A DNA stretch of 64,000 nucleotides from Penelope pileata (taxonomy: Eukaryota > Chordata > Aves > Galliformes > Cracidae): contig WBMW01003259.1 in assembly GCA_013396635.1 (NCBI GenBank), positions 212,917 to 276,916 on the forward strand. The letters run 5' to 3'. Under the pieces are notes generated by a model that did no database searches, was not told the origin of the DNA, and saw nothing but the letters and a program-made list of their open reading frames with translations. Both the position numbers and the translations under genes were made by a program. Within the stretch, counting starts at the first letter, position 1, and the number at the start of each line of letters is the position of its first letter. Positions 41,601 through 54,800 of the stretch are shown here, piece after piece.

Positions 41601-44450
41601 GATTCGTAAATTAATTTCAGAATAATCTTATACATTCTGTTTTTGATTCAAGTAGATCTATAAGAAGAAAAAACTTTAACTTGTCTTTTCATTGCAGAAA
41701 TATCAGTTCTCAGATCCTGATATAAATAAAAAATTCGTTTGGTTACAATTCATAAACAAAACTGCAATTCACCTTTGCAATTTTGATGAACACGACCATT
41801 AACTTTTTATTATGTAGGAGTCTCCTCACTTTTGCTGTTTGCTCTCAAATATACGTGTTTGCCGTCTGCACGCAGTGAAAGGATAGTCTATTTTACTAAA
41901 AACATTTTTATAGTTTGTAGTATTTACAATCCTCAGCTGCCTCTAGTGACAGGGCGAGAGATTTGCCAATCGATTTCAGTGGAGCTACGCCATTAGCAAA
42001 AGCTGAGCACTGGTCTTCAGATTGACATGCAAAGCAGTTGCTTCTGTTTGATACCTTGCATGCTCAGCAGAAACTGATATTGTGACTGTCTGAATAGCTG
42101 TGTTTTGGTGTCTTAATAAAGTGCTCTCATACCTTATTGTTGGTTTTTGTAGTGTTATTTTTTCCTGTAATGAATCAGTCACAGATATTAAGACATGCAT
42201 CGTGTGGATGTAGCAACTTCTGAAGAGCTGTTCAAGCATCAGTATGAAGTTCAGCCCACTCAAAACACAACACATGACCTTATCTACTGGTCTGCAACTG
42301 CCGAGAACCAAGTATGTATAGTTATGCTTATTAGGGGTCTCTTTCTTCAATGTCTTCAGTGTTTCTTTATTCATCATTTTTTTTCTGTCTGCTATCTTCC
42401 AGTGGCTAGCAGTCACTATTTTCTCCACGCTGTGTCCCCCTGCGTCTTCTTTTCATGCTGAGGCACAGAACAGATTGTTTGGGGGAGATATTATGTATAA
42501 GGTGCAGTAGGGTCCCTCTGCCCCTACTTGCTTTGACTTGTCTGCTGCCCAGACGAAGTCTGATGGCTTTGGAGGACTCATTTCAGACACTGTGGTCAGT
42601 TCCCCGCACCAGAGATCGGGTGGTTTTACCAAATAAGCAGTTCTGCGACCAAGGAGAACACTTTCCAGTCTCCTGCTGCCGACCTTTTGTTCTGTTAAGG
42701 AAGAACTGGCTCTAGATAATTATTTGAGACAGTGGTTAAAAAATGCTTAAAAATAAAATCTGAAGATTTAGCTTTGACCTCTTACATTGTTTCCTAAGAA
42801 GCGCTTTAGACCGGTGGTATGTGTGCCTGATGTCCCCATTGTTCACTGAGAGCACCACAGTGCTGACACCTGATACAAAATATGCATCATTATTCCTTTC
42901 ACTCGTATTATAATGTTGCCAACCTCTGGTCCCAGTGGGTTTGAGAAAAAGCTGAGGTAATTGGAAAATTTCCTTGTCCATTAAAATATAGAAGGGTGGA
43001 CTTTTTAATGCCTGTTTGGAAAATTTTCTTGTAGGCTGAGGAAGGAAGCAAGTTAGAGGAACTGACAATGTTTAATTACGGTTGATCTAAAAACATGATG
43101 TTAGCTACAGTCTGATAGAAAAGCCCAGGGCACAGAGCCGCCTAATGGCTTCTTTGGTCTGCTCAGCAAAACATCCATTGCCTTGGGGCCTGTCTTGCAG
43201 GGCATGTGGCAAACACACAGCTGAGCAGCATCCTCATTATAGAGGTGTTACCTTTCAAGGCCCTTTTTGGTAGATTTTCCTCTCCTTGCTCTCTATCAGT
43301 GCTGGCAGGCCTTGCTGCAGGTCACTTCAGGCTAGAGTTCTCAGGGAATCTTCACCTGTATCTTCAGCTCCCCTCCATCTGTCTGTGTGTACAGCTGCCA
43401 CTTTGTGCTAAGGATGCTCTTGGGTCCGTGGTCTGGCGGGCTGTGACAGAGGAGACTTGTCAGTGCAGCACATTTTCATGCACAGTAAATTCCCCTGAAA
43501 GTGCTCTCTGCCCCTCCTGTCCTTCTTTCCCAACAAGACAGATTTTTTCCTCTGAGAACCATAGAAAGAAGAGTTTTAGAGACTTGATGCAGCCACAATG
43601 ATTTGTGTGCTGCAAGCAATCACAAAGTAGTATAAAAGGGGAACTGAGAAAAGCTGGAACATTTGGAGATGGCATGGAGAAGAGCAGTAAAGGGCCAAGA
43701 CCATGAAGTTCCAATGCTGTGTCAAAGCATCAGAAATAAATCGCCAGTGTAGTGCTTGCAGTGGATCCAGAAATGTCCGCTCATACTATTCACTGTAAAA
43801 CAGTTGGTGCTCAGCCCTACCTATAAGCACGGCTATGGAAGTATTGGGACAGGTGGGGTAAATGTGTGCTGCTGCCTTGTAACTGGTTTTGTTGAAATGA
43901 TAACTACAAGGAATGAAAAAAGGTAGTGATTTTATGCACCTACCTTTGTGTTTGTTTGGGTGTGTGACAGACAGGGTTTTGCCTGGTTAGGAGCAGTGCA
44001 TTAATACAGTATAGAGAATGTTATTTGAGTCTACTTTTCATTCAGAGGAAGCTTGGTAATAAATATTTGATAACTTCCAGAGAATTGTAAGTACTTGTAG
44101 GCACAGATGATGTAACAAACCTTTATTTCAGGAGCGATTTTGTCTGTTTCCTCCTTTACTCTGGAAATAATCCATTTCCAAAGAAAAGTGAGATTTCTTC
44201 TCTGTGATCTTTCTCTTCAATCCTGTAAAGAACAAGATCTCTTGACAGTTGCTTTTCCTTGACTGTTTGGTTTGTTCTTGCTACAGATAACTCTGAGGAG
44301 GATCAGAACCTAAGGACAATGAGAAGAGAAAATATTCCCCAGTTGGTTTATTGATGGTGCTGTGAACATTTGGTATCTTGATACCCAATGGGACATTTCA
44401 CTCTTTCCCCAGCTGAATGAGGTCTTTGGGAAAATCCATGGGCAAAATAG
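38649..44450 (+). other. Downstream of UMODL1, 3' UTR or intergenic
   Basis: No coding exon recognised. AATAAA hexamers occur at 40760-40765, 40870-40875 and 42115-42120, so the transcript end could lie anywhere in this stretch. T-rich patches are present near 40170-40200. Confidence 0.5.
42115..42120 (+). promoter_or_regulatory. Candidate poly(A) signal AATAAA
   Basis: AATAAA is followed after about 20 bases by a T/GT-rich stretch (TTGTTGGTTTTTGTAGTG, 42138-42155), the arrangement of a genuine polyadenylation site. It is 3.5 kb after the UMODL1 stop, so it would imply a long 3' UTR; the closer hexamers at 40760 and 40870 lack such a clear downstream element. Confidence 0.28.
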
Positions 44451-47400
44451 GAAAGCTGGATAAAAACACTGAGTGGTGGGGAACTTCGACTATGGTAGCT
44501 GATGTTTGGAAGTAGATCGGGCAAGGTGCAGTGGGTTATGGGGTAGCAGCACTCTCAAGAGGCTGACATGAGTCCATCCCAAAGTACCAAGAAACCTTGC
44601 TCACTTCACAATTGTGATGGTGACTTCTAAATGCCAAGAAGAGAGTGTCTTTCTGACAGACAGGTAAAATTTTCAGCTGGAGCAAATCTTTCCAGCAAAC
44701 AGTATCACTTTATCTTTGGGAATGTTCTGGCAGCTGATAACAATACTAACAGTGTGAGTTCTTCATGGCTTATGTTCAGCAGTGTTTAAACTCTTCAAAT
44801 CCACTCAGGGAATGTCTGGCTTTGTGTCTTATACTGCCTAGAGGTTTGATATGAAATGCTTACGTCAATGGGAGGCCAAACTGGGCTCTCATTTAATAGC
44901 TTCCCTTGGGATCTGGGGGTTTGAAAGGATGAAGGATGTGCTTCACCTCAGTATTTTCAACAAACATAGCTATTACTAGCGCATGTGGATAGAAGGGTCT
45001 TGTGTTTGTTCTAGTGCCAACCCTGAGAGACTCACTACTGAGTGTTGGATATGAATAGCCTTCTTAGCCAACTTAAATTTTTACAGAACAGCTTTTGCAT
45101 AGCGCAAGGGCAAACCAAATCCCACAGCTCTCATCTTTTTCCTGACAAAAGTCAGGAGTAACAGTTGAACAAGATGTGATTGCCTTCTGGAGCCGTTTTG
45201 TTTATGTCCTAGAAGATGTTCGGATGATAGACAGTTTGAGGCTGCATTATGCAGTCCATTTAAAAGTCAGTTGACTTTTTCTCAAGAGATTATAGATAGT
45301 GCTGCCTGTTTCCTGTGTTCATCAGCATTTCTATGACTGCTGTTCTCCTCATTTTCTCTTGTTTGGCTACAGCTGTGACACCTTATTCTTAAACAGGAGG
45401 AAGACACGTTTGTTGTCTTACAGGTGTACAAGAACTACCATCTTGTAGTCTTTCCCCTGAAAATAACATCTTACTCTCATTTGACTTCTCTGAAAGCCAA
45501 AGCCAGTGTGACAGCATGTCCAGGCTCTGATCATGGTTCTATATTCTGGATTTCTTTTCTGAGACAGGCACCACTGAAGAGAACACAACATAAATCTTTT
45601 GCAACTCCTTAATACTGACCATTGGAGGCTACATGGCCACGTTGGGAAGACATATATTCAGTAATTTCCAGGTTTGCTATTTTCACTATTAGCTTCAAAA
45701 TTTGTTTCTTCAACTGTTATTACTATTTTCATGGAATAAAGTCAGACATGGCACTCCCTTCCCACCGACAAGAGGAACCAGTATTTGCACCTTGTCTTGG
45801 TATAGGGCCTCACTGCGTTTACTGCTTTCACTTCCCCAGCAAAGCACCAGTGCCATCCATACCCACCCAGCTGCTGTGACCACCTTGGCCTGTTGTCAAT
45901 GAGAACAAAGTGTAACACACTGACTCTCAGAAACCTTCCTTCAGGCCTATGCTCGGTTACTTCACTGGGAGGTAAGAAGACATTATTAAGGGGAGCAAAT
46001 GTAATACAAAATTAAGAATAAGAAACAAAGTTGAACTTAACGCGATGGAGATGGGCTTTTTGAAAGTGAGATGCTGACTAAAAGTACAGCCTCCCCTCTT
46101 GGCCTGATGCTTGAGGTCAGCCCACACATCAGCTACCTGCCAGAGTTCCCGCTGCCTTTGGCAGATGATGGATGAAATAGGAGATCTGGTAAAAGTTGGA
46201 ACAAGCCCTTAAATTCCTCCTGTGATTCCACTGCTGATTTTTCCTTTATGAAGGGATGCGTGCCAGTGACTGCCAACAGATTGGAATGTATCTGGCTGCG
46301 TGTTCCTGCACATGCCTGTGTTGAAGGCAGGGGTTACAGAGGGACCCGAAGGGGGGCAGAGCAGAACGGTGGCATAATACAACATCGTATTATTGATAGA
46401 CGGTCCAGGTGTGATACAGGAGTCACACACAGTTCATACAAAGAGATTCCTCCCCAGCTGCCTGTTCTGTAAATATCTTTTAGGTCTGTTCTGATGGTTC
46501 TGACCTCAGAAAAGAATATTCTTGCTCATTTCTCTGCACCTTTCAAGGCCTCTCTTTCACGTAGCAACGAATATCATAGTTTAGTTGTTCACAATTTGTT
46601 GATCTTTGCTGTGTGCTTTTGTCCTATAAATACTCAATGCCTATTACATCCTTCTCTTTTTTTGTCCTTCGGCAAACAGCAGATTCTATATAAAGCCATA
46701 CAGATCAAAGGCTTCATTACAGAGCTGAATACTGAGCCTTTTCTATGCTTCTTCAAACAGAAATAGTTTCCATAGCACAGATACTGTCCTACATCTCTAA
46801 GCCACCCAAATAACTCTTCCCTTACTGCAGCCAGTGGCACAATTTGAGCATTTATAGTCATCTGGGTTGAAATCAGAGAGGTAATGCATTACTGTAGCAC
46901 ACATTGTGACCTCTGATAGAAATGAAGGGCCAAATTTTGGAGGGCATGGTTAGTGGGGCCTTCCTTCAGGTAGCTTTGCATCTGCTGTGCTCTCAAATGT
47001 ATTTCCTCCTCATCTGCCCATGACCTCCGTGTTTGGAAAGCATCCCCTGAATTAAAGAGGGTTTGAGGCCTGACGTATCTGTACAGTATTGGATTACTGC
47101 ATTCATATATGTGCATGAGTATATATCTAAAAAATTCTCTTATTCATATGCAACAAAACATTTTTTTGTCACTGACCTTTAGAGGTGACAGAATTACTCA
47201 TTTTATAGTTCCACTTCTTTATTGATAAACAACTGGCAAAGCCATTAACTGTCTGTTTATATTGTCTTAAGGAATTGCTCAGGTTAAGAGAACAAGCTAA
47301 GCAGAGTCAGCCAACATCAAGATTAGGTATGTTGTTAGTTCTGTCCTACACCTGCTGTTTCTTTCCTGTTTTGACCAGCCAGAAGGTAAGGGGGAACTAT

Positions 47401-49074
47401 ACATCTTGATTAAAACTTGAATGCATTTGTAGTTGTTCCTATATGAGGGATCCTGCAGTGTGCTTGCATCACTATTGAAAAATGCTTTTTCATTCCTGAT
47501 TCAAAGATCTTCCCTTCTGCCAGCAGCAGTTTGGCTGAAAGTACCTTGAAAAACTAGAATAGTGAGCTTCTGGCAAGGCTGGAATTTATCGGGTACATTC
47601 ATTATACTTGCCAAACAGACTCACCCATAGTGGCAAGTGACCTCAGTTTGGGTGGTAAATCTCACCAGAACCTTCCGCGGTATTGTTCTGTCTTTCCCAG
47701 AAAGAAGCTCATAGAAGCAAAGATTTTACTCATTTGTAGGAAGGAGGAGTGGCTTTGGGGAGCTAAGGGAGTTTGGGCAGCCAACCAAAATGAGTCAAAT
47801 CTCAGTCTTACGGGTAGAAGAGTGGGTCCTTTTTAGGATCCTGTGAGAGCATGTGTCTGGATGAACAAATTATCAGAGAGAAAACCATCTTTAGAAAGAA
47901 AGCATACTTTTCCAAATAGAAAACAAACTTTTAACACCCCCCCTGTATTTCTGGATTGTCAGAAACATTAAAAAGAGTTAATTCCAAGTTACATGAGTCA
48001 AATATAGTTTGGGAAATTGTTGCTTCCCAGTGCTAGTACACAGGAAACGAGAAAAATGAGAAGCCTGCCCATAGATATGGGCAGTTAATCGTCCTGTAAA
48101 CGAAAAAGATTATATATAACTAGAAACACAAATAGTCATGGACTAAGCAGTACCAGTGTGGATTAATGTCTGTTTTAAAACACTAAATCAAACAGACAGT
48201 TTCAGAACAAATAAAGAAGAAATATGAGTATGTATTTATAAGTTCGATTCATGCATGCACTGGCTAATCCAGAAAAATAGACTGCTTTTTTTGCTGGGTC
48301 ATGCCAAATCTTTGTGCTCTTGATATTGCTTCTTATGTGCTCTTTGTGTGATTAGGCATGGCTTCCAGTCTGATGTTGGTCACAGGTAAACATGGGGACA
48401 GAGGGAGGGAGGAAGGACAGAGGAGTGAGTCTCAGAAATACGTGTCCAGTTGGAGAGTGATGGTGTCTGGGAAATAGTAGAGGCTTGACAGTTGTTTCTG
48501 ACTAGCAAACATGTTTCCCAGAACTTTTGATAGTAAGGACACCTACTAGGGCTCCCTGCTTTCCCCAAACACAAAAATGCACTTTTTCTATACTGGTATT
48601 GTCCCTTTTGCTTATATTGGAGTGGTGACAGCAGATGTGCCCCGAATTCCTAACAGAATTAGTGAGCTGCATAGGAAAGGGCAGAAGCTTTTCCAGCTTA
48701 AGACACGTTCATGTTGATCTAACCACACTTTCTCTGCAGACAACCTAACCATATCTCTCTTGGTTAAAAAAGGGATACCTTGAGCTGACATTATGTGCCA
48801 GTACAAGCACAAAGCAGACCAGGCCAATGTCTTTAGCAGCACAGAATGACACAGTTTCCATCTCTCTTTCCTTACCTATAGCAGCCAAGCCAAAGTGCTG
48901 CCAGCAGAGCTGTGAGGAAAACCCTCTGGAATGGTGTGTGAATGTGTTAGACTTAAGCTTATCAGCGGACTTTTGAGAGGGCTCTCTTTTGTGCCTGTTG
49001 ACCTGGGACACTCTCAAGCCCCTGTCTTATACCGAAATGTAATGTACACAGCCTTCTAACTATCTTGGTGACCC
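44451..49074. other. Intergenic, no gene recognised
   Basis: Unique-looking sequence with short chance open frames. The patch at 44473-44517 (GAGTGGTGGGGAACTTCGAC) faintly resembles the endonuclease region of CR1, but the match is too short to annotate. Confidence 0.5.
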
Positions 49075-49560
49075 CTTGCAGGACTTGCTTCAGTCTCTCA
49101 TATCTCTTTTGTGCTGGAGAGTTCCAAAACTGGACATAAGGTTCCCACTGTGGCCTCACAGCTTCCAGTTAGAGGAAATAATCACCTGCCTTTTCCCCTC
49201 CAGTCCATGTGTCCTCAGGCTGGGTACAAGGATGCTGAGGAAGAAATTGTCAAAAGTCTTAACAACTGCTTGTTTGGCCTTGCTGAGGCCAAGGTTAATG
49301 ACATCTGCTCTTCTCTCCCTGTCCACAGAGCCAGGCATTTCACTGTAGGAGGCATTCAGGCTGGTCAGGCAGTTTGCCATCAGTAAATCCATGCTGGCTG
49401 TTTCCAGTCACTTTCTCTTCTATCATATGCTTGAAAGAAAAGGTTTCTGGGGATATTTCCTCCACAATACCTTTTAGCCTCCACAATACCTTTTAGCCTG
49501 GTGACTGGTTTCTGGTAGCTCTTAGGAAGGAAGAGATAGACTTTGTCTTGCTCTCTCTCT
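49075..49560 (-). mobile_element. Old CR1-family LINE fragment, reverse transcriptase region
   Basis: The minus strand translates in pieces to reverse-transcriptase-like segments: ANCLTSLNASYSEMPGSVD, RADVINLGLSKAKQAVV (compare the CR1 pattern CLTNLIAFYD...VDxGRAxDVxYLDFSKAFDTV), and then YVQFWNSPAQKRYERLKQV (compare the CR1 pattern YCVQFWAPxxKKDxELLERVQ). The order fits a 5'-truncated copy with an internal deletion between the two parts. Several stops and frame changes make it inactive. On the + strand the text ...GTAAATCCATGCTGGCTG is characteristic of reverse-oriented CR1 in birds. Boundaries are approximate. Confidence 0.68.
49462..49499 (+). repeat. Direct duplication of 19 bp
   Basis: CCACAATACCTTTTAGCCT occurs twice head to tail without mismatch, inside the old CR1 copy. 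Confidence 0.9.
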
Positions 49561-51235
49561 ATCACATGATAGAGAACTTGCTCCTCTCTTCGTGTAGCTA
49601 GTACCAGTGCAGTGCAGTTAGTTGCAACGTGCCAACACGGTAATAATGGGTGATGGAAAAAGCCCTTAACGATCCTGCTGTCACGCTATGCCATTAGGCA
49701 CTTATACACATCTCACCTCCAAGAGCAAGCAGAAAAGAATGTACTGAAGAACAAAAACAAACACAGATCCACAACGATAAGATCAGAACTTGCACTTACT
49801 TTTCTTCTTTTTTTTTCCCCCTTATTTCCTTTGGTTTAATTTTATATAGTTGAATAGGTGGAGTCAGGTTTATAAAAATACTCTCACTCAACAAACAAAA
49901 ACCACAGTTAACCAAGAAACCCATAAGGATTTATGTTTCAAGGATACTTGTGTTATTGTATTTGTTCAAGTATCCTGTCCGTGCACTTTCCTTAACACTT
50001 GTATATAAAACTTTCCCCATAAATTTCTTTTCACATGCTCTTTAAGTCACTAAAAGGATAACTGGAGGCTAGAAAGCAGTTTTCACCTCACTATTAGCAC
50101 TGAAAAGTGAGGTGTGTGCTCTAGATTTCACAACTGAGGAAAGGCCCCGTCCTTGGCCTGTTTCCCATTCTCTTTGCATCACCTCCCAGTGTGCTTGTTA
50201 CGCAGCAGAGCTGAGCAGAGAGCTGTCTGTCAGCAGCTCGAGGCAAGACTAATTCGGAATCATCTGGTTTGTGCAGCCAGTTTTGGCTTCTCGGGGCTGA
50301 GTTCACAGCTCCTTTAATCTCTTCAGCTGTAACTAGAAGAAAGGGTTGATAGAAATGCCAAACAAATATTTTTACTAATTTGTCTCAATTGAGAGCTGGG
50401 AGGCCAGGTTGGCTGTGGAGTCACTGTGCTTGGTGCTGACCCTTTGTAGGACGTCACTGTCCCTTCTCTGTAGAGGTTTCACTGTAAAAATTGATAGTGG
50501 AAGAAATAAGCATTGTATGAAATGCTCTGCCGTTGATCTTAAAAAGTTTTTTGTTTAAGCCGTAGAGTAATATCTCACCCACACAGTAATTTGTCACATC
50601 ATAGAAAAAGAACTTACTTGTCAGTAGCTAGTGTGTTTCATGGTTTATATCCTGTATGTTAGTGTATTTACCTGCTTCCTATGCACTTATATCTTGCACG
50701 GGCACATGACATACTTAGCAAAGAGGACAGAAATGAAGAGAAAATGAAGAGAAAAAGATAAAAATCCAAGAGTTCTTTGAGAGTCAGGAGCTCTCATTTT
50801 ATATTATTAAATTTTGGGGATTTCACTACAAATAATCATCTATCTAGGCAAGAAAACCACTGTCCCTTTCATTAGTGCACGTATATTGTAGCAGCAGAGC
50901 AATAAGAGATGAAGCAAAGTCCTTGTTATACATAAATTTTGTGATTATAATAATACAAGTTAACTGAGAGGTTAGCATACAGACAACAAGCAACATTCAT
51001 ATTGCACATGTCAAATACTCATGTATTTCACCAGTGCTATATGCTTTTGTTTGATTCTTTTTCTGTTATGGAATATGTACATATGTTTTTAAAGTTCTAT
51101 GAAAATCTGTATATCCTAGATGTTGATAAAAATGCCTGAGAGTTGGGATCGGTGATGGAACTGAGGGAGAACTGGATATGAAATGGGTAGTGATGCCTTA
51201 TCAATAAGAAATGAGAAATAATCCAGAGACACACC
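49561..51235. other. Intergenic, no gene recognised
   Basis: AT-rich unique sequence without coding, splice-supported or recognisable repeat content. Confidence 0.5.
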
Positions 51236-51320
51236 AAAACAAACAAATAAAAACAAGAAAAAGACAAACCAACCAAACAAACAAAAAAAAAAACAACAAA
51301 AAAATCAAATAACAAAACCA
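51236..51320 (+). repeat. A-rich low-complexity tract (AAAC/AAC motifs)
   Basis: About 85 bases composed mostly of A with scattered C, including runs such as CCAACCAAACAAACAAAA. The complementary strand reads as a T/G-rich hydrophobic frame that I regard as an artefact. Confidence 0.8.
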
Positions 51321-51657
51321 GAATCAAGCCATTCATGGCTAGCTGTAGAACAGTAGTTTTGTAGCTAGAAGGTGAAGAAACTTTCTTAATCCTACCTGTC
51401 TCAGACAGTGAGTGCTCCACTAGAGGTACAGATGGTTCCAAAGTTTAAAATAGATTTATCTTCCTTGGAAAGCAGTCTATCTGAAAATAACATTAAAACT
51501 CAGGATTGAGTATTTCAAAGTAGGTGATGTTCTTATATAATTGTTTTATAATACTGCAATAGCTGATTTCTGATTTTTTACTAACCGTTATATAATTTTG
51601 GTTGCAGTTATGGAAGTTAATGTTTTGTAGATTTTTATTTAACAGTGTTTTACAGTA

Positions 51658-51850
51658 AGGATGGTGAAGCACTGGAACAGGTTGCCCAGAGAGGAGGTGG
51701 AAGCCCCATCTCTGGAGACACTCAAGGTCAGGCTGGGGGGGCTCTGAGCACCCTGATCTGGCTGCAGGTGTCCCTGTGCATTGCAGGGGGGTGGGCCAGA
51801 TGACCCTTAAAGGTCCCTTCCAACTTGAACGATTCTATGATTCTGTGATT
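51658..51850 (+). mobile_element. CR1 LINE 3' end
   Basis: Typical CR1 3' sequence: GAAGCACTGGAACAGGTTGC, CCAGAGAGGAGGTGG, CTCTGAGCACCCTGATCTGG, CAGATGACCCTTAAAGGTCC, CTTCCAACTTGAACG and the terminal ATTCTATGATTCTGTGA octamers. It is truncated at the 5' side and fairly young, with few changes from the general CR1 pattern. It lies in the same orientation as UMODL1. Confidence 0.92.
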
Positions 51851-54800
51851 TTAGTCCCACGCTGTCATTACCCTTGGGAAGATGTCTGAGAGTGACCTGA
51901 TGTCAGACACATCAGCGATCAGCCTCTCTGTGCAGGGGCAGGGTGCACACACTGGCTGCTTGCTCTGTTGTGATGTCACCTGTTGTAATCTGATAATCCC
52001 ATCAGTTAGGAATTGTGGGTTCTCAAGGGAAATGTCCAGCAAAGAACTCCTCTGTCTGCTCTTAGTGTAACCAGATGCCTGTAGAGCCAAGGCTTGTACC
52101 AGTTCTAACAGAAATGCATAAAATGCCTGGAGGGAACAGATTCCAGTACATGCTGTAACAGAATGTTTGTGCTGGCAGTCACTTAATGAAATGCCCGAAA
52201 CTTGAAGTAATTCAGCCATTTCACACTGTGACGGTAACACAGGCCTAAGGAAGTGGCACAGCTTTCTTCTCAAAACCAAACAAGGCACTTAAGAAAGTGT
52301 TATTCCTGTCTCCATCCCCCTGCCACACAGTAAGAGTTTCTACCTACAGTTTGGCCCCAACTTACTCTGCTTACATTTCTGTTGTTGGAATACGCAAACA
52401 GGATACATACCCTCGCTTTGTTTAATCACTTAAATTTGTTTAAGCGATTTAAGTTTTCTTGAGAGGAACAGAAACTTCCCCAAGTGTTTGGAATTCCAGC
52501 ATACTAGTCCTCCACCTCTGTCGTACCAGTTGCTTTGCTGCACCCAGTCACTTGAACGCTGTCTCCGGCAGGAGGGGACCAATTTCTAGACCCTGAGCAG
52601 CAGTTTTTGTAGTCTCCAGGGACGCTTTGTGCAAATACTTTAAGTGAGATATGCAGGCACTCAGTTTCTCTATTAATAAAATCAGACAAATTATACTCAG
52701 AGAAACCCTTGGGGCAGACAGACTATAAAATGTAGCCGAATCGTATTTGTAAAATGTTCTGAAAATCCCCAAGGGCAGTTGCTACAGAGATCCTTACGCA
52801 CTGAAGTCAAACAACTGTGCCGATGTCAGGCTCGGAGTTTGCTATGCTTATTTTGAACATCTTTAGTGATTTTAATATTGTTTTGTTCTCTGTGGGTACT
52901 CTTGTCCTGTGCTCTCTACACTTGAAGTGTTTTCCTGCCTCAGCTTTGTGCTGTGAAGCTGTAATCCAGCCGTCACTTAAGCACCTGATTAGTTGTAAAT
53001 GTGTGCGTGTGGCCTTTCCTCCCTGCTTAAACGCTTTGGTGCCTTGCTAAACTGTGATCCTCACTGTCAACAATGTGTTGCCATGCAGGTTGTCTAGATT
53101 CCTGCAGTGGCTACGGCATTGTTAGCAAACTGGTAGGACTTTTCAAAGTCATAGCGACAACTGTGAGCACTGGGTATTCAGCATTTCTATTAAATGACTG
53201 TTGTTTCAAAAGCAGTAAAATGCATGGATGCTTAGAGGATGCAAGAGGGGGTCTGTAGCCACAACTAGATTTGAATATGCAATCTAAAGGAAAGTCTTAG
53301 GTGCTGTGTCTGATTCTTGGTTTGTGCTTTCTCAGGCTTGTTTCCTTTGCAGGGTTCAGATATGGTTTTGTAGAATACGGCTGAAAGAATTGATGCTTTA
53401 AAGATGGATTGTTAGCTGAATCTGCTCAAAGTAACATCACTTTACCACACCATCAGTTTCTGGGAAAATCTCTGCTGGACAAAGATGCTAGCTTATTCCG
53501 TACAGATTTTGAAAATTAGGGCCAGATAAAGTTGGTGGAGAAGGTCTCCTAAATTCGGAAGGAAAGCTAGAAATGTATTAAATTAATAAGCCTCTAGAGG
53601 GTAAATCAGACTGTGTTGAAGGTGAGGAAAGAAAACAGTATTCTCAGAATAGCTGAGGCACAGAGAAATACCAACAGGGGACAAATCTGAGCTATTGATC
53701 TCTCACTGGAGTCTACACAGGAAGACAATAATAAGGAAACAAAATCTTTGACTACATTCAGTCATGAAACTGAACAAAAAAACCCAAGAATACAGGTCCC
53801 ACCCTCCTCCCATTAATTTGGGCAGTCCCCAGAAGAGTGATTTGTATTCCAGCTAAGCCCTTTCTGTTGCTCTATCTGACTTCAAGAAGGGCTCCTCACA
53901 ATTAGTGTTGGAACAGGCAGGACTAGCAGAAACCAAGCTGCCCTTACCCTGCAGTTGTATTAACCCAGAAAGAAGATTGAAGGCTTTCTGATGCCCCAGA
54001 TCAGCACTACAGGCAAATCAGATGTCCCTCTTCAAGCTAAATCAACCTTCATGACGGAGTACAAAAAGGGACCATGTTGCCATGTCAGGTACATCAAGCA
54101 GCCTGCAGTCACTGCAAGCAACTAATTTCATTCAAAATCCAAAAGCTTGGACTGTTATTTCATAGGGAGTTAAAAAGCAGTGGAAACATTCAATGACCCA
54201 CATGCTCATGGAATTAACTGAGTCACTAATTATAGTAAAGGGTGTTGACATTCTGCTGTGGTGCTGAGGATAGGCAGAGGGGTGGAGCAGTGATATGGTT
54301 TATTTCTATAGATGTGCACACCTTGAGGGAAATGCATGTTATAATTCATATTATACTTATATTTGTGTAATTGTATTAATCACTTATTCTCATATTTTTC
54401 CATATGCTTATGACTTTGAGGATGTTCATGTTGTCACTTACCTGATCTGTGCCCTTATTTATTCTCTGTGTGTAAGGGGGAAATCTCATCTTCTCTTTCT
54501 GGTCCTGACATCTATGTCTTGCACAGCGAGACAATGGCAGAGGCATGATTGGAGCCCTTCACTGCAAAAATAAGAGAAAAGCTTCCACAAATCCCTTTTC
54601 TGTACAAAAAGAAGTAGCATTCTCACCAGTTATTTCTATGCTTCTAAATAAAGATGAATCGAGGAGAGAGATCATCCACTAGATCTCTCATCTTTCACAG
54701 TATTCAACCATTACCTCACTTCCTGATTCCCTCCAAGACAAACGTGTTAGAGGGATGAGATCTAAGCAGCGTAATTGTGAGCCAGCTAGTGCCTCTGGCC

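Noticed and set aside
41985..42428. Minus-strand open frame of 147 codons
   Set aside because: No recognisable domain, no splice support and no conservation argument; it overlaps the candidate poly(A) signal region.
44473..44517. Possible CR1 endonuclease-region fragment
   Set aside because: The resemblance to the CR1 text around GTGGTGGGGGACTTCAACTA is limited to about 45 bases, with no supporting flanks, so I did not annotate it.
51851..52288. Minus-strand open frame of 145 codons next to the CR1 end
   Set aside because: No known motif, and it borders directly on the CR1 tail; probably chance.
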